A stretch of DNA of 64,000 nt, taken from NCBI RefSeq assembly GCF_030812475.1, contig NZ_JAUSSR010000002.1, positions 525,330-589,329 of the forward strand. The letters are read 5' to 3'. Below are positions 9,876 to 19,238 of the stretch, one piece after another. Below the pieces are notes generated by a model that searched no databases, was not told where the DNA came from, and was given only the letters and a program-made list of their open reading frames with translations. Both the position numbers and the translations under genes were made by a program. Within the stretch, counting starts at the first letter, position 1; each line of letters begins with the position of its first letter. This stretch comes from Pseudomonas lini (GTDB lineage Bacteria > Pseudomonadota > Gammaproteobacteria > Pseudomonadales > Pseudomonadaceae).

Positions 9876-11486
9876 ATGAATCAGGACAATCTGATCGAAG
9901 TGCGCGACCTGGCCGTCGAATTTGTCGTCGGCGAGCGCGTCCAGCGGGTGGTCGAAGGCGTCAGCTTTGACATCAAGCGAGGCGAAACCCTGGCCCTGGT
10001 GGGCGAAAGCGGCTCAGGCAAATCGGTGACCGCGCACTCGATACTGCGCCTGCTGCCCTACCCGCTGGCCCGGCATCCGTCCGGCACTATCGAGTATTCC
10101 GGGCGAAACCTGTTGAGCCTGAAAGAAAAAACCATCCGCCACATCCGCGGCAACCGGATCGCGATGATCTTCCAGGAGCCGATGACCTCGCTCAATCCGC
10201 TGCATTCGATCGAGAAGCAGATCAACGAGGTGCTGGGCATCCACAAAGGCCTGATCGGCAAAGTCGCGACCAAACGCACCCTGGAGCTGCTGGAGATGGT
10301 CGGCATCCCGGAGCCCGAGAAGCGGCTCAAAGCCCTGCCCCATGAACTGTCCGGCGGCCAGCGCCAACGGGTAATGATCGCCATGGCCCTGGCCAACGAG
10401 CCGGAATTGCTGATCGCCGACGAACCGACCACCGCGCTGGATGTGACGGTTCAACTGAAAATCCTCGAATTGCTCAAGGAACTGCAGGCCCGTCTGGGCA
10501 TGGCGCTGCTGTTGATCAGTCACGATTTGAACCTTGTGCGAAGAATTGCGCATCGCGTATGTGTCATGCAGCGTGGTTGCATCGTCGAACAGGCATCGTG
10601 CGAAGAGTTGTTCCGCGCGCCGCAGCATCCTTACACACGGGAACTGCTGGCAGCGGAGCCCAGCGGGACGCCGGCGACCAATGTGATTGGCCCGCCATTG
10701 CTGCAGGTCGAGGACCTGAAAGTCTGGTTCCCGATCAAGAAAGGCTTGCTGAAAAAGACCGTGGATCACATCAAGGCGGTCGACGGCATCAATTTCAGCC
10801 TGCCCCAGGGCCAGACCCTGGGGATTGTGGGAGAAAGCGGTTCCGGCAAATCGACCCTCGGCCTGGCGATTCTGCGGCTGATCGTTAGCACAGGCGGGAT
10901 CCGTTTCGAAGGCAAGCAGCTAGACTGCCTGACGCAGCAACAGGTTCGACCGTTGCGCCGGGAGATGCAGGTGGTGTTCCAGGACCCCTTCGGCAGCTTG
11001 AGCCCGCGGATGTGCGTGAGCCAGATCGTCGGCGAAGGCCTGCGTATCCACAAGATGGGCACTGAGGCAGAACAGGAACAAGCGATTATTGCGGCACTCA
11101 AGGAGGTAGGGCTGGACCCGGAAACCCGGAACCGCTACCCCCACGAATTTTCCGGCGGGCAACGGCAGAGAATCGCCATTGCCCGGGCATTGGTGTTAAA
11201 ACCGGCGTTGATTCTGCTGGACGAGCCGACCTCGGCCCTCGACCGCACCGTGCAACGCCAGGTGGTGGAGCTTTTACGATCACTGCAAACCAAGTACAAC
11301 CTGACGTATCTGTTTATCAGCCATGACCTGGCTGTCGTCAAGGCGCTGAGTCACCAGCTGATGGTGGTCAAGCAGGGCCAAGTGGTCGAACAGGGGGACG
11401 CGCAAAGTATTTTTGCCGCCCCCAAACATCCGTATACACAGCAGTTGCTGGAAGCCGCTTTCCTGGCACCAGCCACTGCGCAATAA
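9876..11486 (+). CDS. nppD: Fused dual-domain ABC ATPase NppD (YejF-like)
   Basis: Energises the peptide transporter. In 536 residues it holds two complete ATPase domains of the DppD/DppF type. Domain 1 has Walker A GESGSGKS (about 46-53), signature LSGGQRQR and Walker B LLIADEPT. Domain 2 (from about 270) has a second GESGSGKS, signature FSGGQRQR and [12 protein letters not shown]. Each half ends in the oligopeptide/dipeptide C-terminal region ([11 protein letters not shown] and [11 protein letters not shown]). The ATG at 9876 gives [16 protein letters not shown]; the frame extends 24 bp further up but overlaps nppC. fabI follows after 22 bp and could be read in part from this operon. Confidence 0.95.
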   Translation: MNQDNLIEVRDLAVEFVVGERVQRVVEGVSFDIKRGETLALVGESGSGKSVTAHSILRLLPYPLARHPSGTIEYSGRNLLSLKEKTIRHIRGNRIAMIFQEPMTSLNPLHSIEKQINEVLGIHKGLIGKVATKRTLELLEMVGIPEPEKRLKALPHELSGGQRQRVMIAMALANEPELLIADEPTTALDVTVQLKILELLKELQARLGMALLLISHDLNLVRRIAHRVCVMQRGCIVEQASCEELFRAPQHPYTRELLAAEPSGTPATNVIGPPLLQVEDLKVWFPIKKGLLKKTVDHIKAVDGINFSLPQGQTLGIVGESGSGKSTLGLAILRLIVSTGGIRFEGKQLDCLTQQQVRPLRREMQVVFQDPFGSLSPRMCVSQIVGEGLRIHKMGTEAEQEQAIIAALKEVGLDPETRNRYPHEFSGGQRQRIAIARALVLKPALILLDEPTSALDRTVQRQVVELLRSLQTKYNLTYLFISHDLAVVKALSHQLMVVKQGQVVEQGDAQSIFAAPKHPYTQQLLEAAFLAPATAQ

Positions 11487-11508
11487 CCTGAAAAGAGAGG
11501 AGCAACAC

Positions 11509-12303
11509 ATGGGTTTTCTCGCCGGTAAGCGCGTACTGATCGTCGGTGTCGCCAGCAAGCTGTCCATCGCATCCGGCATCGCTGCCGCCATGCATCGCGA
11601 GGGCGCTGAGCTTGCCTTCACTTATCAGAACGACAAACTCAAGGGTCGTGTCGAAGAGTTCGCACAGAGCTGGGGCTCCAACCCGGACCTGTGCTTCCCG
11701 TGCGACGTGGCCAGCGATGAAGAAATCGCCAAGGTTTTCGTTGAATTGAGCAAAAAGTGGGATGGCCTGGACTGCATCGTGCACTCCGTCGGCTTCGCCC
11801 CGGGCGACCAACTGGATGGCGACTTCACCGAAGCCACCACCCGTGAAGGTTTCCGCATCGCTCACGACATCAGCGCCTACAGCTTCGTGGCCCTGGCCAA
11901 GGCCGGTCGTGAAATGATGAAAGGCCGCAACGGCAGCCTGCTGACCCTGTCGTACCTGGGCGCCGAGCGCACCATGCCTAACTACAACGTGATGGGCATG
12001 GCCAAGGCTTCCCTGGAAGCTGGCGTGCGTTACCTGGCCGGCTCCCTGGGCCCGGACGGCACCCGCGTGAACTGCGTATCGGCTGGCCCGATCCGCACCC
12101 TCGCCGCCTCCGGCATCAAGAACTTCCGCAAGATGCTGGCCGCCAACGAAGCGCAAACCCCGCTGCGTCGCAACGTCACCATCGACGAAGTCGGCAACGC
12201 CGGCGCGTTCCTGTGCTCGGACCTGGCGTCCGGCATCAGCGGCGAAATCATGTACGTGGACGGTGGTTTCAACACCACGGCCATGGGTAGCCTCGAAGAG
12301 TAA
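11509..12303 (+). CDS. fabI: Enoyl-[acyl-carrier-protein] reductase (NADH)
   Basis: Reduces trans-2-enoyl-ACP in the last step of each fatty-acid elongation cycle; this is the triclosan-sensitive type. The 264 residues form an SDR fold with the FabI-type cofactor motif [13 protein letters not shown] (14-26) and the catalytic Tyr149, Tyr159 and Lys166 in [18 protein letters not shown], equivalent to E. coli Tyr146/Tyr156/Lys163. The ATG at 11509 is preceded by a strong ribosome site (AGAGAGGAG). It follows nppD closely, as in P. aeruginosa, and is closed by a strong terminator. Confidence 0.97.
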   Translation: MGFLAGKRVLIVGVASKLSIASGIAAAMHREGAELAFTYQNDKLKGRVEEFAQSWGSNPDLCFPCDVASDEEIAKVFVELSKKWDGLDCIVHSVGFAPGDQLDGDFTEATTREGFRIAHDISAYSFVALAKAGREMMKGRNGSLLTLSYLGAERTMPNYNVMGMAKASLEAGVRYLAGSLGPDGTRVNCVSAGPIRTLAASGIKNFRKMLAANEAQTPLRRNVTIDEVGNAGAFLCSDLASGISGEIMYVDGGFNTTAMGSLEE

Positions 12304-12318
12304 TCTTCGACTTACCAT

Positions 12319-12350
12319 AAAAAAACCCGCCTTTTGTGGCGGGTTTTTTT
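12319..12350 (+). terminator. Rho-independent terminator after fabI
   Basis: A perfect stem, AAAAAACCCGCC against GGCGGGTTTTTT with a 6-base loop, ends in a run of T. The A-run on the left also gives a T-run on the minus strand, so it can stop the minus-strand diguanylate cyclase transcript too. Confidence 0.95.
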
Positions 12351-12433
12351 ATGCCCGTAATTCTCAACCCTGACACCAATCCCCTGTGCAGGGATCAGTT
12401 GTCACCAAAAGATCAGGCTGGGAAGAACGCTTT

Positions 12434-13048
12434 TCAAAAGCCGACACTACCCTGACCCCGTACATGACCAATCGCCTCCATCAACCCCTCGACCGTTTTA
12501 TGACGCAAGGGATCGAACTCCACCTGCGCGACACTGAACTGAATATCATAGCAACGATGGACCGTGGCATTGCGCTCGTCGAGCATCTCTTCAAGCCGCG
12601 CGCGGACTCCGGCAACGTCCACTGCGCTTGACCCCGTCAGTAAAACCGCGAATTCATCCCCTCCGACCCGCCCCACCACGTCGCTCTCGCGGAACGCGAT
12701 GCGCAACACATCGGCAAAGGTTTTCAGGGCGCTGTCACCTTCGCTGCGGCCGTAGAGTTCGTTGATGCGCTTGAAATAGTCGAGGTCGAAAAACAACAGG
12801 CTCGCCGGTTTTGCCAATTGCTGGCAGGCGTCCAGCCACAATTGGCCCAGTACCTGAAAGCCATGAAGGTTGGTCAGCAGCGTCAACGGGTCCATGCTCG
12901 CCACTTGCACGGCAGTCAACTGTTGTTCGAACTCGCGGGCCATCTCGCGCATCGTTTCGCGCTCCTGTACAGCGGTTTCCAGTACATTCAGACCGTGGAG
13001 GCTGTCTGCGAGCTGGCCGGTCTTGACCGATTTACCTGAAACCAACAT
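12434..13048 (-). CDS. Small GGDEF-domain diguanylate cyclase
   Basis: A soluble 204-residue protein. A short helical lead (1-45) is followed by a GGDEF domain beginning at DPLTLLTNLHGF. The catalytic motif GGDEF is intact at 129-133, with the metal-binding FFDLDYFKRINE upstream. An RxxD inhibitory site (RESD, 120-123) lies five residues before the motif, so product inhibition by cyclic di-GMP is expected. There is no recognisable sensor domain or membrane segment, so the input signal is unknown; the N-terminal helix may dimerise. The ATG at 13048 has a good AGGAG site. It converges on the fabI terminator. Confidence 0.9.
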   Translation of the reverse strand: MLVSGKSVKTGQLADSLHGLNVLETAVQERETMREMAREFEQQLTAVQVASMDPLTLLTNLHGFQVLGQLWLDACQQLAKPASLLFFDLDYFKRINELYGRSEGDSALKTFADVLRIAFRESDVVGRVGGDEFAVLLTGSSAVDVAGVRARLEEMLDERNATVHRCYDIQFSVAQVEFDPLRHKTVEGLMEAIGHVRGQGSVGF

Positions 13049-13122
13049 GACTCACTCCTGTGACGGGTATGTCCTTTAGAGTCCTGCATACCGGGTTTGA
13101 CTCACGATTAACAGACCGCCGG

Positions 13123-13701
13123 TCAACCGCCCTCGATGGGACAGGGTCCTCCCGCGTCCGCCCATCGCTTGAACTGGCTGACAAAAATGTCGTGCGGCAC
13201 CGGCACCGGCGCGCGTCCCACGCCCGGATTCCAGCCCCAGAGCACCAGTTTGTCCTCACTGACATGCTTGATCAGCGCGGCAAGATCGCGATCGCCATTG
13301 CTGGCGCGGTCCTTGATCATGACGCACAACCTGTCGGCCGGCAGGCCGATCCAGGCCATTTTGTGGGCCTGCGGCGGCAGGCTCCAGTGCGGCGCCCCCG
13401 GCGGCATGCCCGCGCCATAGCTGGCCGGCGGGTTGCTTTCGGCATGGCAGGTGGCACAGGGCAAACCAGCAGCGCCCTTGCCGTCCATGCCCCGCACCAC
13501 ATTCATCGCGTGGGGAATGCCGGCGTCGAACTGCAACGGTGAATCACCGGGTATATGGCAGTTTTGGCAGCGCGGGCTCTGGAAGACCTTTTGCACGGTA
13601 TCGAACGCCTTGACCGCCTCCTTTTCATCAGCCAACACATGCTCGGCATAGGCGATCAGACCGATCAACACCACCGTGCCCAGCAGCAGATGTCGTTTCA
13701 T
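13123..13701 (-). CDS. Secreted diheme cytochrome c-like subunit of the Ior oxidoreductase
   Basis: A 192-residue protein with an N-terminal signal (MKRHLLLGTVVLIGLIAYAEHVLA). It has two haem c attachment sites, CQNCH (about 45) and CATCH (about 82), so it should be a periplasmic electron carrier. It starts 1 bp after the stop of iorB and shares its operon. I infer that it takes electrons from the molybdenum enzyme and passes them to the respiratory chain. It resembles proteins labelled 'isoquinoline 1-oxidoreductase subunit'. Axial ligands beyond the two His residues cannot be assigned from sequence alone. Confidence 0.85.
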   Translation of the reverse strand: MKRHLLLGTVVLIGLIAYAEHVLADEKEAVKAFDTVQKVFQSPRCQNCHIPGDSPLQFDAGIPHAMNVVRGMDGKGAAGLPCATCHAESNPPASYGAGMPPGAPHWSLPPQAHKMAWIGLPADRLCVMIKDRASNGDRDLAALIKHVSEDKLVLWGWNPGVGRAPVPVPHDIFVSQFKRWADAGGPCPIEGG

Positions 13702-13702
13702 C

Positions 13703-15871
13703 TCATACCCCCGACAGGTCCAGCGGCAGTTCCCGCAAGCGTTGGCCGGTCAGAGCGAACACCGCATTGGCCACCGCCGGTGCCGTGGGCGGTACGCCGG
13801 CCTCGCCTATACCGCCAGGCTTCTCGCTGCTAGGCACGATATGCACCTCGACCAGCGGCATTTCATTAAGCCTCAGCACCTGATAGTCATGATAATTGGA
13901 TTGCTGCACCTGCCCGTTTTTGAAGGTCAGTTTGCTGTGCAAGGTAAATCCGAGGCCGAACGTGATCGCCGACTCCATTTGCGCGGCGATGCTCATCGGG
14001 TTGACCGCGATGCCGCAATCCACCGCGCACACCACTCGGTGCACGCGAATCGCCAGATTCTCCTGGGACACCTCGGCGACCTGGGCAACGTAACTGCCAA
14101 ACGACTCATGCACCGCGATACCCAGGGCGTGGCCGTTTGGCAGAGTCGCCTCCCAGCCGGCTTTCTCGACCGCGAGATTCAGCACGCCGAGATGCCGTGG
14201 ATGATCCTTGAGCAGGGTTCGTCGATAGTCGACCGGATCCTTGCCGGCCGCCTCCGCCAGTTCGTCAATCAGCGATTCCATCACGAACGCGGTGTGGGTG
14301 TGCCCGACCGAGCGCAGCCAGAGCACGCTGATCCCGGTGTTCGGCGAATGCAGATCCACCTGGTGATGGGCCAGCCCCACCAGGTAAGGACTGTCGGCGA
14401 CTCCTTCGACAGACGTCTTGTCGATGCCGTCCTTGACCATGGTCGCCTCCAATGAGGTGCCGGCCATGATCGACTGCCCGACCAGGACATGCTTCCAGGC
14501 GATGGGCAGGCCCGCGGCATCCAGGCCGATGCGTGCGTGATGCAGGAACGCCGAGCGGTAATAACCGCCCCGGATGTCATCCTCGCGCGACCAGACGGTT
14601 TTCACCGGCCCACCCGCGGCCTTGGCGACTTCCACGGCTTCAGCGACAAAATCCGAGGTCGGATTGGCCCGACGACCAAAACCGCCGCCCAGGAACTGGG
14701 TATGAATCTCCACCTGTTCAGGTTTGAGCCCGGTGATTTTCCCCGCGATCATTTGATCCAGGGTCTGGAACTGGGTGCCGGTCCAGATCTCGCATTTGTT
14801 CTGGGTGATTTTGACCGTGCAGTTCAGCGGCTCCATCGGCGCGTGGGCCAGATACGGCACGCTGTATTCGACGTCGACGGTTTTCACCGCTTTGCCCAAC
14901 GTGCCGTCGGTATCGCCGGCCTTGGCGGCTGAAACGCCAGGGGTGGTGGCGAGTGTGCGGAAACTGTCCAGCAATGCCTGACTGTCGAGCCCGCTATTGG
15001 GCCCCAGGTCCCAGTCGACCTTCAGTGCATCGCGTCCCAGCTTCGCCGCCCAATAGTGGTCGGCGATCACCGCGACGCCCGTGGGCACCTGCAGCACCTT
15101 ATGCACGCCCGGAATCGCCAGCGCTTCGGCGCCCTCGAAGGATTTGACGCTGCCGCCGAACACCGGGGAACGGGCGACCATGGCGGTCATCAGGCCATCG
15201 AACTGCACGTCCATGCCGAACTTCGCCTGGCCGGTGATTTTTTCCGGGGTGTCCAGGCGCTTGGTGGGCTTGCCGATCACCTTCCAGTCCTTGGCCTCCT
15301 TTAACTTGATTGAAGACGGGTCCGGCACGGGAAGCTTGCCTGCGTCATCGGCCAACTCGCCGTAGGTGGCGCGTTTATCGCCGGCAATGGCCACGCCCGA
15401 TTCGGTGCGAATCGCTGAAGGCGCGACATTGAAGCGCTTGGCGGCGGCCTCGATCAGCATCAACCGCGCCGTGGCGCCAGCCTGGCGGTAACGATCGAAC
15501 TCCATCCAGGTCGAGGTAGAGCCACCGGTAATCTGCATTCCGCCAAACCCGGCCAGGCCATAGTCGGCGGCCGACGCGGGTGCATGTTCGACGCGGATTT
15601 TCGACCAGTCGGCGTCCAGCTCTTCGGCGATCAGCATGGTCAGTCCGGTCCAGATGCCCTGGCCCATCTCCGAATGACCGAGGAGCACGGTGACGCTGTC
15701 GTCATTGCCGATCCGCAGAAAGGCATTGGGGGCGAAGACCTTACCCTGGTTCTCGGCGCCGCTGGCAAAGCGATGGGCACCGGGGATGACAAACGCCACC
15801 ACCAGACCGCCGCCCAGCAATGCGCTGCCCTTGAGGAAACCGCGGCGTGATAACGGCTTGATGCTGTTCAT
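13703..15871 (-). CDS. iorB: Molybdopterin-binding subunit of IorB-type oxidoreductase
   Basis: Large catalytic subunit (722 residues) of a xanthine-oxidase-family hydroxylase or aldehyde dehydrogenase. The N-terminus is a Tat signal, [16 protein letters not shown], so it is exported folded to the periplasm. Cofactor-binding segments include [28 protein letters not shown] and, near the C-terminus, [14 protein letters not shown], whose Glu is the expected general base. Isoquinoline oxidoreductase IorB is the named relative, but substrates in this family vary widely (N-heterocycles, aldehydes), so the substrate is unknown. The order iorA (24 bp gap), iorB, cytochrome forms a complete electron path from Mo through Fe-S to haem. 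No Mo-insertase gene (XdhC type) is nearby. Confidence 0.88.
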   Translation of the reverse strand: MNSIKPLSRRGFLKGSALLGGGLVVAFVIPGAHRFASGAENQGKVFAPNAFLRIGNDDSVTVLLGHSEMGQGIWTGLTMLIAEELDADWSKIRVEHAPASAADYGLAGFGGMQITGGSTSTWMEFDRYRQAGATARLMLIEAAAKRFNVAPSAIRTESGVAIAGDKRATYGELADDAGKLPVPDPSSIKLKEAKDWKVIGKPTKRLDTPEKITGQAKFGMDVQFDGLMTAMVARSPVFGGSVKSFEGAEALAIPGVHKVLQVPTGVAVIADHYWAAKLGRDALKVDWDLGPNSGLDSQALLDSFRTLATTPGVSAAKAGDTDGTLGKAVKTVDVEYSVPYLAHAPMEPLNCTVKITQNKCEIWTGTQFQTLDQMIAGKITGLKPEQVEIHTQFLGGGFGRRANPTSDFVAEAVEVAKAAGGPVKTVWSREDDIRGGYYRSAFLHHARIGLDAAGLPIAWKHVLVGQSIMAGTSLEATMVKDGIDKTSVEGVADSPYLVGLAHHQVDLHSPNTGISVLWLRSVGHTHTAFVMESLIDELAEAAGKDPVDYRRTLLKDHPRHLGVLNLAVEKAGWEATLPNGHALGIAVHESFGSYVAQVAEVSQENLAIRVHRVVCAVDCGIAVNPMSIAAQMESAITFGLGFTLHSKLTFKNGQVQQSNYHDYQVLRLNEMPLVEVHIVPSSEKPGGIGEAGVPPTAPAVANAVFALTGQRLRELPLDLSGV

Positions 15872-15895
15872 GGCTCAGGCTCCGTCAACAGGGCA

Positions 15896-16351
15896 TCAAC
15901 CGATTTCGGCAGCGCGTTTGACCGCGGCACGGATTCTTGGGTAGGTGCCGCAGCGGCAGATATTGCCGGAAAGCGCCTGATCGATGTCGCTGTCGGTGGG
16001 TTGGGGAATCTTCGCCAGCAAAGCGGCCGCCGACATGATCTGCCCGGACTGGCAATAACCGCACTGGACCACATCGAGTTCGGCCCAGGCTCGCTGCACC
16101 GGGTGCGAGCCGTCGGCGGACAGGCCTTCTATGGTAAGAATTTTCTGCCCGTGGGCCACGGCCGTGGCGGGCGTGACGCAGGAGCGCAACGGCGCACCGT
16201 CGACGTGTACGGTGCAGGCACCGCATTGGGCCATGCCACAACCGAACTTGGTGCCGGTCAGGTGCGCGACATCGCGCAGGACCCAAAGCAGCGGCATGTC
16301 CGCCGGAACGTCCAGCTCCTGATCCTTGCCGTTGATGTTAAGGGTCAGCAT
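15896..16351 (-). CDS. iorA: [2Fe-2S] subunit of IorA-type oxidoreductase
   Basis: The 151-residue iron-sulfur subunit has two [2Fe-2S] clusters. The plant-ferredoxin-like one is [17 protein letters not shown] with a further Cys in RSCVTPA. The C-terminal helical one is [10 protein letters not shown] with [15 protein letters not shown]. It has no signal peptide and probably hitch-hikes on the Tat signal of IorB. I chose the ATG at 16351 ([11 protein letters not shown]) because an AGAGGAC site precedes it and it matches the family N-terminus; upstream in-frame ATGs would add about 40 residues of low plausibility. First gene of the ior operon. Confidence 0.9.
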   Translation of the reverse strand: MLTLNINGKDQELDVPADMPLLWVLRDVAHLTGTKFGCGMAQCGACTVHVDGAPLRSCVTPATAVAHGQKILTIEGLSADGSHPVQRAWAELDVVQCGYCQSGQIMSAAALLAKIPQPTDSDIDQALSGNICRCGTYPRIRAAVKRAAEIG

Positions 16352-16424
16352 GGCAACTGTCCTCTGACTCACGGTGTTCTGAAGGGGCTCTCTGCATGAC
16401 GCCCTCATTCTCATGGCGCCATCG

Positions 16425-16662
16425 TGTAGGAGCGAGCTTGCTCGCGATAGTCTCAAGGGCGACGCGTTCATTCAGAAAAAACGCGTCCTTGTTAACGTCC
16501 ATCGCGAGCAAGCTCGCTCCTACAATAATTTGTCAGCACAAGCCTCGGGTTATCCCTACAGCTAAGCGCAATTTTGCCCGCGGGACAGGTTCATCGACCA
16601 CCGGTCACTTGATGGCCGTATTAATGGACATCAACAGCTTCGCGAGCAGGCTCACTCCCACA
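16425..16662. repeat. REP pair plus single REP upstream of ior
   Basis: The 488-bp gap between iorA and the AraC gene carries a head-to-head REP pair: TGTAGGAGCGAGCTTGCTCG at 16425 and its complement ending at 16524. Between them is a spacer with GCGTTCATTCAGAAAAAACG. A degenerate single copy (GCGAGCAGGCTCACTCCCAC) lies at about 16640-16661. The pair folds into a long cruciform or hairpin. Apart from this and the gene remnant that follows, I see nothing else in the gap. Confidence 0.85.
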
Positions 16663-16699
16663 ATGGATCGGCGTACTGTTTTGCTTTCCACCTCTGCTG

Positions 16700-16813
16700 G
16701 AGATGCGCAAGGATCACGACACGAAGAAATCCCAGCGCGCCATGGAAGTGATGCCGCAAATGAAAAAACCCGACATCGCCACGCTGCAACGAGCCTTTGA
16801 CGGCGAGAGCTAA
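16700..16813 (+). pseudogene. C-terminal remnant of a VOC/PhnB-like protein
   Basis: One frame encodes EMRKDHDTKKSQRAMEV followed by MPQMKKPDIATLQRAFDG and a stop at 16811. This matches the usual tail of small Pseudomonas VOC proteins of the 3-demethylubiquinone methyltransferase-like (PhnB) type, which end in SQRVM-x-AMxQMxKxDIAxLERA. The N-terminal three quarters are absent: upstream of 16700 the frame gives no family sequence and a REP lies there. I read it as the relic of a gene deleted or replaced at its 5' side, possibly by REP-associated rearrangement. The identification rests on recognising the tail only. Confidence 0.5.
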
Positions 16814-16839
16814 TACACTGCGAAGCTGACCTTCAGAGA

Positions 16840-17682
16840 ATGCTGACCATGAAGCACTCCGTCGCCAAAGACGCTGACAAGGCCCCGCGTTTCTGGCGCG
16901 ATGACGCCCTGCCCTTCATCGAAGCCCGTTCCATCGCCGACGGCCGCAAAGTCTGCTACACCCGGCATGCCCACGAGCACTTTTCCATTGGTGCGATCAC
17001 GGCCGGGCGCAGTACCTATATTCACGAGCAATCGCACTTCCAAGTCGATGCCGGCACCGTGGTGCTGATGAATCCCGGCGATGTACACGCCTGCAATCCC
17101 ATCGACAATCAGCCCTGGTCATACCTGATGCTGTACGTCGACACGCCCTGGCTTACCGATTTGCAACACCAGCTCGGGTTCAGCCATGATCTGGCCTTTC
17201 GCCGGTTCTCTATCACCCACAACCGCGACGCACGGCTGTTTGATGGTCTCAAGGCGTTATACGAAGTGCTGGTCGATCAAGAGCAGGACGTGCTGCATAA
17301 ACACAGCACGGCGGTGGAGTTCTTTACCCAGGTGCAGCTGCGGCTCAATCCTGTCGCACCGCCGCTACGCGAGCCCAATTTCAAGCTGGAACAGGCCGCC
17401 GACTACATCCGCGACAATTGCACGCGAATGCTCAAGCTCGAAGACATCTGCGCGGCCGCTCAATTGTCGCCGTCTTACCTGATCCGCGCCTTCAAGCAAC
17501 ATTACGGCATGACGCCCCATGCGTTTCTCGTGAACCGGCGGATTCAGTTTGCCCAGAATCGACTGCGCAGCGGCATGCTGATCGCCGATGTCGCGCTGGA
17601 AGCGGGATTTGCCGATCAGGCGCATTTTCAACGGGCGTTCAAGCAACACCTGGCGGCGACACCCGGACAGTATCGCCGCTGA
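16840..17682 (+). CDS. AraC-family transcriptional regulator
   Basis: A 280-residue regulator with an N-terminal cupin-like AraC ligand-binding domain (about 35-170; CYTRHAHEHFSIGAITAG, VDAGTVVLMNPGDVHACNP) and two C-terminal helix-turn-helix motifs (about 185-280; KLEDICAAAQLSPSYLIRAF and IADVALEAGFADQAHFQRAF). Proteins of this architecture usually respond to an amino acid or amine and often lie beside LysE-type exporters, as here, where the convergent exporter ends 5 bp away. Regulation of that exporter is an inference from position. An alternative start is the Met at codon 4. Confidence 0.88.
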   Translation: MLTMKHSVAKDADKAPRFWRDDALPFIEARSIADGRKVCYTRHAHEHFSIGAITAGRSTYIHEQSHFQVDAGTVVLMNPGDVHACNPIDNQPWSYLMLYVDTPWLTDLQHQLGFSHDLAFRRFSITHNRDARLFDGLKALYEVLVDQEQDVLHKHSTAVEFFTQVQLRLNPVAPPLREPNFKLEQAADYIRDNCTRMLKLEDICAAAQLSPSYLIRAFKQHYGMTPHAFLVNRRIQFAQNRLRSGMLIADVALEAGFADQAHFQRAFKQHLAATPGQYRR

Positions 17683-17687
17683 CTCAG

Positions 17688-18275
17688 CTAGGGCAACACC
17701 AAGTAAACCGCACTCACCGCCAGCAACGACGCCATGATCCGGTTGAACCAGCGCATGCCCGCCGGATTGTGCAAATAGTCGCGCAAAAAGGTTCCGGCAT
17801 ACGCCCAGCAACCCACGGACACATAGCAGATCACCAGGTACACCGCGGCAAACTGCCAGACCAGCCGCGCCTCGCCATCGGCTACAAACGCCCCCATGCC
17901 GGCCACGCAGGCCAGCCAGGCTTTCGGGTTGAGCCATTGCATGACGGCGCCGTAGAGCATCGACGGTGCCCGGCCTGACTCCTTCGCTTCAAGTTGCCCC
18001 TGGTCGGCAGCCAATTTGAAGGCCATGTACAACAGGAACGCCACGCCGGCCCATTGCACCACCTGCGTCAACGCGGGCCAAAGCTGCAACAGCTCATGCA
18101 AGCCCAATCCCATCAGCACCAGCAGCAATACAAAGCCCAGCGTCGCACCGGCCACATGTCGCTGACTGGCGCGAAAACCGAAACGCGCCCCCGAACTCAA
18201 CGCCACGATATTCACCGGCCCTGGGGTGATCGACGCTGCGAGGGCAAACGCCGCCATGGAAATAATCAGACTCAT
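17688..18275 (-). CDS. LysE/RhtB-family amino-acid exporter
   Basis: A 195-residue inner-membrane exporter with about six hydrophobic helices. The family N-terminus reads MSLIISMAAFALAASITPGP, with NPKAWLACVAGMGAF in the middle, the conserved NPK(A/V)W of the family. I chose the ATG at 18275; upstream in-frame codons give an unlikely hydrophilic extension. It converges with the AraC gene and is divergent from a second LysE-type gene 167 bp away. The substrate is probably an amino acid or homoserine-like compound and cannot be named from sequence. Confidence 0.88.
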   Translation of the reverse strand: MSLIISMAAFALAASITPGPVNIVALSSGARFGFRASQRHVAGATLGFVLLLVLMGLGLHELLQLWPALTQVVQWAGVAFLLYMAFKLAADQGQLEAKESGRAPSMLYGAVMQWLNPKAWLACVAGMGAFVADGEARLVWQFAAVYLVICYVSVGCWAYAGTFLRDYLHNPAGMRWFNRIMASLLAVSAVYLVLP

Positions 18276-18442
18276 CGCACTTTCTTCCATACAGTTGAAC
18301 CAGGCCCCAAGGTAGAGAGCCGCTCGAGGGCTGTATTGAACAAAACGCCCCTCACCTGTACCGCGCCTGACGTTCACCACTGTACGGGTCGAGCCTTGCA
18401 CGCCTGTGATAAAAATATCGCTCTTGTTTCAGGAGCCCCGTC

Positions 18443-19063
18443 ATGGACCTCGCCACCCTCTCCCTCTTCCTCCCCGCCTGCTTCGCGCTGAACATGGCGC
18501 CAGGCCCGAACAACCTGCTGTCGGTCAGCAACTCGACTCGCTACGGCTACCGCACGGCCTGTGTCGCCGGCATCGGCCGGCTGCTGGCGTTCGCCGGGAT
18601 GATCGCCCTCGCGTCGGCGGGGCTGGCGGTGGTGCTGCAAACCTCGGAACTGCTGTTCTACGGGATCAAGATCCTTGGCGCGGCGTATCTGTTCTATCTC
18701 GCCTGGCAGTTGTGGCGCGCCGATCCCGGGACGCAAGACAGTGTTGCGGGGGCACCGGTGGGCACGCTGAGATTGGCGCGACAGGAGTTTCTGGTGGCGG
18801 CCGGCAATCCGAAAGCGATCCTGATCTTCACCGCGTTCCTGCCACAGTTCGTTGACCCGACCCGGGCAGTCGCCCCGCAGTTTGCGGTGTTGGGCGCGCT
18901 GTTCCTGATGCTGGAATGGATCGCGATCGGCGCCTACGCCTATATGGGCCTGCACATGCGCCGCTGGTTTGCCGAGCCCAGGGGCAAACGGATCTTCAAC
19001 CGTTGCTGCGCGGGATTGTTGTCGGCGGCGGCTTCGGTATTGCTGATGGCGCGGCGGGCCTGA
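18443..19063 (+). CDS. LysE/RhtB-family amino-acid exporter
   Basis: A second exporter of the same family, 206 residues, starting MDLATLSLFLPACFALNMAP with the PGPN motif, and carrying RQEFLVAAGNPKAILIFTAF in the centre. About six membrane helices can be seen. It differs clearly from the neighbouring exporter and so is not a recent duplicate. A CAGGAG ribosome site lies upstream. The divergent arrangement means the 167-bp region from 18276 to 18442 must contain both promoters. Confidence 0.88.
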   Translation: MDLATLSLFLPACFALNMAPGPNNLLSVSNSTRYGYRTACVAGIGRLLAFAGMIALASAGLAVVLQTSELLFYGIKILGAAYLFYLAWQLWRADPGTQDSVAGAPVGTLRLARQEFLVAAGNPKAILIFTAFLPQFVDPTRAVAPQFAVLGALFLMLEWIAIGAYAYMGLHMRRWFAEPRGKRIFNRCCAGLLSAAASVLLMARRA

Positions 19064-19079
19064 ATAACCGGGCTTCAAT

Positions 19080-19170
19080 TGTGGGAGACCGGCTTGCCGG
19101 CGAAGAGGCGGTTACATTCACCATCAATTTTGACTGCTACACCGCTATCGCGAGCACGCTCGCTCCCACA
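19080..19170. repeat. Two REP elements of different subtypes
   Basis: A copy reading TGTGGGAGACCGGCTTGCCG (19080-19108) is followed by an inverted copy ATCGCGAGCACGCTCGCTCC (19147-19170). They lie between the LysE gene and ada and may act as a transcription end. Confidence 0.8.
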
Positions 19171-19238
19171 TTAAATCTGTGGAATTCCCTGTCGATTTTC
19201 CGGTGGAGGCTTCGGCTGACGCGCCTTATGCTCAGCCC

